DNA of 7,624 bases, from the NCBI GenBank assembly GCA_031283825.1, contig JAITAZ010000582.1:1-7624 (forward strand), given 5' to 3'. Position numbers and translations under genes: made by a program. Source of the stretch: Planctomycetaceae bacterium. Lineage in GTDB: Bacteria > Planctomycetota > Planctomycetia > Pirellulales > Thermoguttaceae. This document shows, piece by piece, positions 1 through 4,713 of this stretch; position 1 is the first letter of the stretch; each line of letters begins with the position of its first letter. Under the pieces are notes generated by a model. That model had not been told where the DNA came from. It did no database searches and was given only the letters and a program-made list of their open reading frames with translations.

Positions 1-31
1 GGTCGCCTACCTGATCTGGGGTAGCAAGTGC

Positions 32-217
32 GTAACATGAGTTACTAAGTCCTGCAAGGACGACACTTGATAACGCAAAAAAATTGTATCTCGTTCTGAA
101 TATCAAGTATCGTCCCTAGCGGGACTTTTAAATGTGTTATTGCCTTACCGTATGCTAAAGCATACGGTTAATAATGTACTGTCCTTGCAGGACAATGAAA
201 AATAAAATTGTACAGTA
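32..217. repeat. Hairpin-rich REP/MITE-like non-coding element
   Basis: This gene-free stretch is packed with inverted repeats. GTAAC-ATGA-GTTAC lies at 32-45. GTCCT-GCA-AGGAC lies at 49-61. Arms at 61-72 and 101-112 pair over 11 of 12 bases (ACTTGATA with TATCAAGT at the core). GTCCC-TAGC-GGGAC lies at 112-125, a perfect 9-bp stem with a TAAA loop at 147-168, and GTCCT-TGC-AGGAC at 181-193. The 13-mer at 181-193 is the exact reverse complement of 49-61, so the two can also pair with each other. Short TACTGT/ACAGTA arms (177-182 and 212-217) enclose the last hairpin. The first 60 bases are richer in GC than the sequence after 190. Short GTCC-loop-GGAC stems clustered like this resemble REP-type repeats mobilised by IS200-like (RAYT) transposases, but no transposase is in the window, so that identity is inference. 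A structured RNA is the main alternative. Confidence 0.5.
147..168. repeat. Perfect 9-bp stem-loop, TAAA loop
   Basis: ACCGTATGC at 147-155 and GCATACGGT at 160-168 are perfect reverse complements around a 4-base TAAA loop, the strongest single hairpin in the left-end cluster. No T-run follows on either strand, so it does not look like an intrinsic terminator. A diverged copy of its right arm and flank recurs at 308-325 (16 of 18 bases identical to 157-174), suggesting a second, decayed piece of the same repeat nearer the downstream gene. Confidence 0.6.
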
Positions 218-429
218 AAATTATTCCACTGAAATATTACCAAATTTTTAATCTGTTCATTATTTTCTACCGAAAAAACCAAATTTTTTTTTCGCCGCTC
301 AATTTTTAAAGGATACGGTTGATAAATTGTGTATTGAGATTAAATTAAAAAACGACGACTGTTGATGTAGTAGAAGTAGAGTATTAAGGATTAGTGGTAG
401 GAGTCGGAAATTTATGTTTTAGAGAAAAT
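218..429 (+). other. AT-rich leader upstream of the phosphopantetheinyl transferase gene
   Basis: I see no gene in this stretch. It holds A- and T-tracts (for example around 283-292), a partial copy of the hairpin arm at 308-325, and AAGGA at 386-390, which sits only three bases before a possible GTG start at 394. Otherwise I see no RNA gene, riboswitch-like fold or terminator. Confidence 0.4.
319..346 (+). promoter_or_regulatory. Candidate sigma70-type promoter for the phosphopantetheinyl transferase gene
   Basis: TTGATA (319-324, 5 of 6 matches to the -35 consensus) is followed after 16 bases by TAAATT (341-346, 4 of 6 matches to -10). It would give a leader of about 75 bases before the ATG at 430. 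In DNA this AT-rich such matches arise often by chance, so this is only a candidate. Confidence 0.25.
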
Positions 430-1077
430 ATGTCTGGTTACTATTTTATTGATTTTGAAAGTGTTGATGATATTTGTTATCAGAAGTGGTTGCAGCGAGC
501 ACCGGAATTTCGTCGCGAGGAGGCGTTGCGGTTTCGTTATCGTCGGGATTCGTTACTTTCTTTGTCGGCGTATTTGCTTTTGGAATATGGGACAAATTTA
601 TCTCGACCATCGTTTTATTGTAATGAATTTGGCAAGCCGTATTTATCGCCGCAGCTTGAAAAGAGTAATACGCCGTTTTTTAATTTAAGTCATACCGATG
701 GAATTGCGGTTTGTTTTATTGCAAAAGAAGAGGTTGGTATTGATGTTGAGCATTTGATTGAACCTAAAGATTCTCTGATAAAATATGTGTGTTCGGATTG
801 TGAGCAACGTAAGTTAGCACAGTCGTCGTATCCGTCAGAGTTATTGACTCGATATTGGGTTCTTAAAGAGAGTTATTTAAAAGCAATAGGACGAGGATTA
901 TCTGTCCACCCTTGCGAGATTGATTTTAGCGAATATGAAACGGATTCATTTTGTACAAACGATGGCTATTGTTTCCGAATAATCTCCTCTATTCTGCCGA
1001 AAATATTGATTGCCGTATGTCAGAAAACGCATAATGAAATTGTTGCGGATTGTATGCAAAGAGTAATAGGTTTGTAA
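430..1077 (+). CDS. 4'-phosphopantetheinyl transferase, Sfp/AcpT superfamily
   Basis: This cytoplasmic enzyme would move the 4'-phosphopantetheine arm of coenzyme A onto a serine of acyl- or peptidyl-carrier proteins. From the ATG at 430 it has 215 residues, normal for an Sfp-type two-lobed enzyme. The family signatures are visible: GKP at 68-70, FNLSH at 84-88, the Mg-binding GIDVE at 103-107 (Asp105, Glu107), and WVLKES...K at 143-151 (Glu147, Lys151) followed by GRGLS at 154-158. The upstream GTG at 394 would add 12 residues. I prefer 430 because the next residues (SGYYFIDFES) line up with the first strand of Sfp; the AAGGA before the GTG is only three bases away, too close. No partner carrier, polyketide, peptide or fatty-acid synthase gene is adjacent, so the substrate is unknown. 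Codons end mostly in T or G, unlike the next gene on this strand. The family is clear; holo-ACP synthase duty versus secondary metabolism is not. Confidence 0.93.
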   Translation: MSGYYFIDFESVDDICYQKWLQRAPEFRREEALRFRYRRDSLLSLSAYLLLEYGTNLSRPSFYCNEFGKPYLSPQLEKSNTPFFNLSHTDGIAVCFIAKEEVGIDVEHLIEPKDSLIKYVCSDCEQRKLAQSSYPSELLTRYWVLKESYLKAIGRGLSVHPCEIDFSEYETDSFCTNDGYCFRIISSILPKILIAVCQKTHNEIVADCMQRVIGL

Positions 1078-1167
1078 TCGTTTCAAATAGATTTTCAACC
1101 CAAAACGTCCCCATCGTCCAATCTGTCCTATTTATTACCGCTCAAAGTATAGTTGCAAAAATTGCTC

Positions 1168-1196
1168 TTGACGCAGATATTAGATTTTATGACAAT
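1168..1196 (+). promoter_or_regulatory. Candidate sigma70-type promoter for the LptF/LptG-like permease gene
   Basis: TTGACG (1168-1173) is separated by exactly 17 bases from GACAAT (1191-1196, 4 of 6 matches to the -10 consensus). It would leave a leader of about 95 bases before the ATG at 1297. Spacing and -35 are good and the -10 is mediocre. No other gene lies in this 219-base spacer, and I see no terminator hairpin for the gene upstream. Confidence 0.35.
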
Positions 1197-1296
1197 CCGC
1201 ATATATTGTGATAACTTCTAAAAAACCAAAATTTCTTTTTAGAAGCGTTTCTCTACAGAAATTATTTATAAACATAATTCCGAATTTTAAAAAAAG

Positions 1297-2493
1297 ATGC
1301 AAACCTTTAACCGATACATGTTCAAGGAACTGACTCAAACTTTTCTCATATCGCTTATCGCAATGGGGATATTGTTTTTGATCGTCGGATTGGTTCGAAC
1401 TGCAATGCAAAAGAATATTCCTCTTATTCACGTGTTTCAAATTGCACCGTTTATGATACTCGAAACATCTCCAATATTTATACCAATGGCATTGCTGCTC
1501 TCAACATGTTTATTTTTCGCAAGAATGTCAGGCAACAATGAAATAATTGCACTAAAATCTCTCGGAATACCGCCTTGGAAAATCCTTTTACCCGTAATGA
1601 TTTTCGGAATTATCGTTAGTTTTGTTACCGTCTGGATGAACGAAATGGCAATATGGGGACGATCCAGAATCGTTAACGTGATCTACAACGCAGCAGAAGA
1701 AATTATTTTAGGAGACCTAAGAACCTCGCACAACTTAACTTCACCAGACGGGAAATTAACAATAGTCGTAAAAGGAGTCGAAAATCGGACGCTAATAATG
1801 CCAAGTATTACCATCAAAGAAAACGACAAAACAACAACCATCGAAGCCCAATCAGCACAACTAAAAATCGACTTCGAATCAAAAATGTTGACCGTAACAT
1901 TATCAGAAGTGAAATTAGATGTCATGGGCAGCGTAAGCTATTCGTCTGATAATCAGGTGTTTCGCCGTCCCCTTTCTGGAATAACCCCATTGCTAGAAGA
2001 CTCCTCACAAGCTCGCCCGTCTGACAAACGCTTGGTAGATATTCCACGCGCAATCGCCGAATGCGAAAACGCTATACTAAACGTTCAACGTATTCTTGCT
2101 TTTAACTACGCCTTTGCCGCCGCAATGGGAGCATCAGACGCATGGTCAAGTAAAGAAATAACAAGTCTAAATAACGAAATCGCATCGCAAACAAAATTAA
2201 TCGAAAGATTAAAAGTCGAACCGCCACGCCGATGGGCAACAGGATTCAGTTGTATTTGTTTCATGTTCATAGGCGCTCCGTTTGCTATCTGGTTAGGACA
2301 GAGAGGCGGCTCTGACGGATTTTCAAGTTTCTTCGCATGTTTCATTCCAATTTTGTTGATTTATTATCCATTGTTAATGTTCGGATTACAGAAAGCAAAA
2401 CACGGCGCATTACCCGCAAATTCCGTGTGGATCGCTAACTTGTGTATCGTGCTAGTAGGAATATGGTTCATGAAAAAAATTCACAGATATTAA
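1297..2493 (+). CDS. LptF/LptG (YjgP/YjgQ) family permease of the LPS transport complex
   Basis: Members of this family form the inner-membrane half of the LptB2FG ABC transporter, which extracts lipopolysaccharide from the inner membrane and drives it across the periplasm. The 398 residues show the expected layout. Three N-terminal membrane helices lie near 13-35, 48-74 and 96-114. A beta-rich periplasmic domain spans about 120-240 and three C-terminal helices lie near 313-334, 342-364 and 376-392. The stretch GNNEIIALKSLGIPPWKIL (79-97) corresponds to the coupling helix that docks on LptB. Residues about 246-310 are helix-rich and longer than in the E. coli proteins (about 360 residues). 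The RRWA-GFSC...GAP-AI segment (311-330) resembles planctomycete versions I remember. LptF cannot be told from LptG here, and neither its partner nor lptB is in the window. Codons in the middle of the gene end mostly in A or C, unlike its neighbours. Confidence 0.9.
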   Translation: MQTFNRYMFKELTQTFLISLIAMGILFLIVGLVRTAMQKNIPLIHVFQIAPFMILETSPIFIPMALLLSTCLFFARMSGNNEIIALKSLGIPPWKILLPVMIFGIIVSFVTVWMNEMAIWGRSRIVNVIYNAAEEIILGDLRTSHNLTSPDGKLTIVVKGVENRTLIMPSITIKENDKTTTIEAQSAQLKIDFESKMLTVTLSEVKLDVMGSVSYSSDNQVFRRPLSGITPLLEDSSQARPSDKRLVDIPRAIAECENAILNVQRILAFNYAFAAAMGASDAWSSKEITSLNNEIASQTKLIERLKVEPPRRWATGFSCICFMFIGAPFAIWLGQRGGSDGFSSFFACFIPILLIYYPLLMFGLQKAKHGALPANSVWIANLCIVLVGIWFMKKIHRY

Positions 2494-2547
2494 AGAATAG
2501 AAAAAATTCAGAATTAAAGTATTTTGGTAATTGTTCACGTTCAAAAG

Positions 2548-2586
2548 AAAAAATCCTACGCCCTTTCTGGGCTTATGAAATTTTTC
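2548..2586. terminator. Bidirectional intrinsic terminator between converging genes
   Basis: GCCC-TTTCT-GGGC (2560-2572) extends outward by TA/TA after one mismatch (2557-2575). On the - strand, transcripts from the glycosyltransferase gene would read the stem and then, two bases on, a six-T run (the A-run at 2548-2553). On the + strand, transcripts from the permease gene read the same stem followed by a five-T run near 2582-2585. The position, between the stops of two converging genes, is where a shared terminator is expected. The stem is short, so efficiency may be modest, with the - strand reading the stronger. Confidence 0.6.
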
Positions 2587-2602
2587 TCTTGTGCGCGAAT
2601 GG

Positions 2603-3829
2603 TTACCCTTTTTTTAATTGTTCAAATAGTTCGAAATAGGCTTTGGCTAATTTTTCTCTAATGAAATTTGTTTTTACAAATTGACGGGCGGTTTCTCCGA
2701 AATTATGTCTTTTATTTTCGTCGATAATTAGATCTCTTATTCCATCTGCCAAAGCCGACGGATTCTCCGACGGGACAAGTATTCCGCTATAACCGGATTC
2801 GATTTGTTCCGGCACGCCGCCCACGCTAGTCGCAACTACCGGAACTCCAGACGCCATCGCCTCAAGATTCACACACGGGAATCCCTCCGTCCTAGACGAT
2901 TGCACAAATACGTCAAAATAAGGCAAAAACTTGTCAAGTTCCGACGTAAAACCTACCATCTTAAATCTGTCAGATACTCCAGCCTCGTCGATTCTTTTCT
3001 GTAATATCGGTCTAATAAATCCTTCGCCAAATAGTATTACACCAAACGATAACTCTACGTTGTCTTCGTTACGATAATTTTCGTTACAATAATTCTTATC
3101 GGCGTTATTTGATTTCTCCGCGTCAACTAGAATTTTGATTGCGTCTATTAAGACGTCATAACCTTTTTCCGGACTCAATCTGCCGGCTGCGCCGATCAAT
3201 ATTTTTGGCGGCGTTTTGAAAAAACCGATCAATTGGTCGAAATATTTGTTGCCGGATTTGTTCAAAGATTTTTTTGAATTTCTTGTCAGTTCATATTCGG
3301 CGTCGAATCGTTTTATGTCGATTGCATTATGAATTACAACAACGCGATTTGGATTCGTACCAGATTTTATTACTTTATCCGCTTGACCTTGCGAGACGCA
3401 AACGACTTTGTCTAATCGATGATGAATCCACTGATCGATTCGCTCGTAAGCTGATGTTTTCCAATCTTGCCATGTCCATCCGTGTGAAATTCCAACGATT
3501 GGGATTCCCATTCGTCTAGCGGCGACCCACCCCAGAAATCGCGATTTATGACCGTGTGCGCAAATCAAATCAATCTGCCGCAAACGCAAAAGATTTAGCA
3601 AGTCAAATAGAGAACCCAAAAGATTAGGCATATCGCGATTAATTACGTAACCGATTAAATTCCGATTACGTATTTCAGATAAAAATTGTTCGCTATTACC
3701 GTTTTCACGAAATGTAGCGATCTCGCTTTCAACGTCAAAATTGTATTCTCGTTGAGACTGAACTATATCAAGAATCACCCGCTCCGGTCCGCCAAAAAAC
3801 GGAGACGCCGTCAAATGCAATACTTTCAT
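2603..3829 (-). CDS. Glycosyltransferase, GT4 family (GT-B fold)
   Basis: This is a probably cytoplasmic, membrane-associated enzyme that transfers a sugar from a nucleotide-sugar donor, most likely in surface-polysaccharide or glycolipid assembly. The 408 residues show a full GT-B layout. The N-terminal acceptor half starts MKVLHLTASPFFGGPER, with the usual Gly-rich GG-x-ER motif at 13-17, then AHGHKS (91-96) and ISHGW (114-118). The C-terminal donor half has GRLSPEKG (216-223), FGEG (267-270) and the E-x7-E signature EGFPCVNLE (315-323), followed by SGVPVVAT and the VGGVPEQI stretch. An Asn/Glu-rich insert at about 238-258 (two NY-x-NE units) is low-complexity and looks like a recent repeat expansion in a surface loop. 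The start has no Shine-Dalgarno; the conserved N-terminal strand fixes it. The gene follows pdxJ after a 99-base gap filled by a long inverted repeat, so shared transcription is uncertain. Donor and acceptor cannot be read from the sequence. Confidence 0.92.
   Translation of the reverse strand: MKVLHLTASPFFGGPERVILDIVQSQREYNFDVESEIATFRENGNSEQFLSEIRNRNLIGYVINRDMPNLLGSLFDLLNLLRLRQIDLICAHGHKSRFLGWVAARRMGIPIVGISHGWTWQDWKTSAYERIDQWIHHRLDKVVCVSQGQADKVIKSGTNPNRVVVIHNAIDIKRFDAEYELTRNSKKSLNKSGNKYFDQLIGFFKTPPKILIGAAGRLSPEKGYDVLIDAIKILVDAEKSNNADKNYCNENYRNEDNVELSFGVILFGEGFIRPILQKRIDEAGVSDRFKMVGFTSELDKFLPYFDVFVQSSRTEGFPCVNLEAMASGVPVVATSVGGVPEQIESGYSGILVPSENPSALADGIRDLIIDENKRHNFGETARQFVKTNFIREKLAKAYFELFEQLKKG
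3067..3094 (-). repeat. 15-bp-period tandem repeat inside the glycosyltransferase gene
   Basis: CGTTAC begins at 3067 and again at 3082, each followed by (G/A)ATAATT, giving a 15-base period, that is five codons. It encodes the NYCNE-NYRNE pair in the low-complexity insert. The 17-mer at 3078-3094 recurs exactly at 7425-7441 in another gene and another reading frame. Confidence 0.6.
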
Positions 3830-3850
3830 TTTTTGCAGATATTAAGTTTA

Positions 3851-3913
3851 TTTTGTAGTAACCGTTCACGGGTTTTTAAATTCCGAATTTTAAAACCGTG
3901 AACGGTTACAAAA
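3851..3913. repeat. Long near-perfect inverted repeat between pdxJ and the glycosyltransferase gene
   Basis: The arms at 3858-3883 and 3885-3909 are reverse complements around a single centre base at 3884. The outer 14 bp (GTAACCGTTCACGG with CCGTGAACGGTTAC) are perfect. Inside them there is one bulged G (3872) and one mismatch. Beyond the arms, TTTTGT (3851-3856) pairs with ACAAAA (3908-3913) if three extra bases on the left arm (AGT) are looped out, so an older and longer palindrome is likely. As RNA this is a very stable hairpin with almost no loop. Neither strand has a T-run directly after the stem, so it is not a classic terminator. It may be a mobile palindromic repeat, an RNA-stability or attenuation element in a pdxJ-glycosyltransferase transcript, or a protein-binding site. 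It takes up most of the 99-base gap. Confidence 0.75.
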
Positions 3914-3928
3914 ACTGCAACGGAATAT

Positions 3929-4651
3929 TTACTTACAACTGTTCAATATTTGTTTCATTTCGCGGACGGCTTTTTTTAGACCTACCATAATCGCACGGGA
4001 AATAATACTGTGTCCAATATTTAACTCTAACATTTTTGGGATTTTTACAATCGGCTCTACATTATGATACGTTAATCCATGTCCGGCATGAAGTCGTAAA
4101 CCGGAATCGTTAATTATTTTTCCGGCTTCGATAATTCTTGTAATTTCTTCCGAAACGTCCTTTTGACCTCTCGCCAATGCATATTTTCCAGTGTGAATTT
4201 CAATCGCGTCGCAACCGGTTTTTATACCTGATTCAATCTGTCTCAAATCAGGATCAAGAAATAAACTCACAACAATTCCCGAATCCTGAAGACGCTTCAC
4301 AATCTTTTGCACGTTGCCGAATTGTTCTGCAACATTCAATCCGCCTTCTGTCGTTACTTCCTCTCGACGTTCCGGCACAAGAGTCGCTTGGTCCGGTTTG
4401 ATTTTACAAGCAATTTTAACTATCTCGTCAACCGCCGCCATTTCCATATTCAATTTACATCGAACCGTCTCTCGCAACAACGAAACATCGCGATCATTTA
4501 TATGTCTGCGGTCTTCTCTCAAATGTACCGTAATTCCGTCGGCTCCGCCAAGCTCTGACAACACCGCGCCCCAAATCGGATCCGGTTCAACAGTACGACG
4601 CGCCTGCCGCAACGTCGCTACATGATCTATATTAACTCCTAACTCAATCAT
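3929..4651 (-). CDS. pdxJ: Pyridoxine 5'-phosphate synthase PdxJ
   Basis: PdxJ joins 1-deoxy-D-xylulose 5-phosphate to 3-amino-2-oxopropyl phosphate (3-hydroxy-1-aminoacetone phosphate) to form the ring of pyridoxine 5'-phosphate, the last ring-building step of DXP-dependent vitamin B6 synthesis in the cytoplasm. The 240 residues form the expected single TIM barrel, nearly the same length as the 243-residue E. coli enzyme. Conserved segments run in order: [16 protein letters not shown] (3-18), [10 protein letters not shown] (42-51), NMEMA (68-72), [15 protein letters not shown] (91-105), [10 protein letters not shown] (146-155), HAGHGL (188-193) and ELNIGHSII (209-217). His43, Glu70 and His191 correspond, at an offset of two, to catalytic His45, Glu72 and His193 of the E. 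coli protein; Glu151 is also kept. The start is fixed by the conserved N-terminus, and only a weak purine stretch (GAAAG) precedes it. It lies 62 bp after the large gene and may be cotranscribed with it. I see no other B6 gene here. Confidence 0.98.
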   Translation of the reverse strand: MIELGVNIDHVATLRQARRTVEPDPIWGAVLSELGGADGITVHLREDRRHINDRDVSLLRETVRCKLNMEMAAVDEIVKIACKIKPDQATLVPERREEVTTEGGLNVAEQFGNVQKIVKRLQDSGIVVSLFLDPDLRQIESGIKTGCDAIEIHTGKYALARGQKDVSEEITRIIEAGKIINDSGLRLHAGHGLTYHNVEPIVKIPKMLELNIGHSIISRAIMVGLKKAVREMKQILNSCK

Positions 4652-4713
4652 AATTCTTTCAAATTTTTCTACTAAAATTTAACGTAATTTTGTAAAAACA
4701 ATTTTTGTAACGA

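Noticed and set aside
1..50. Tail of an upstream gene entering the window.
   Set aside because: The three + frames stop early and give only a few residues with no recognisable family; the bases form hairpins instead.
147..193. CRISPR array or attenuator.
   Set aside because: The hairpins differ in sequence and have no regular spacers, and no T-run follows them.
1189..1216. Possible XerCD dif site in the spacer before the permease gene, suggested by the skew change there.
   Set aside because: Only the right half (TTGTGATAACT, 1206-1216) resembles a dif arm; the left half does not match, so there is no usable site.
1180..1440. A - strand reading frame overlapping the spacer and the start of the permease gene.
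   Set aside because: It has no recognisable domain and mostly mirrors the well-supported permease coding sequence.
2442..2639. A small + strand reading frame spanning the end of the permease gene and the terminator.
   Set aside because: It overlaps the permease end, the terminator hairpin and the glycosyltransferase end, and its translation is low-complexity.
4314..4625. A 103-residue + strand frame within pdxJ.
   Set aside because: It lies opposite conserved PdxJ sequence and shows no domain of its own.
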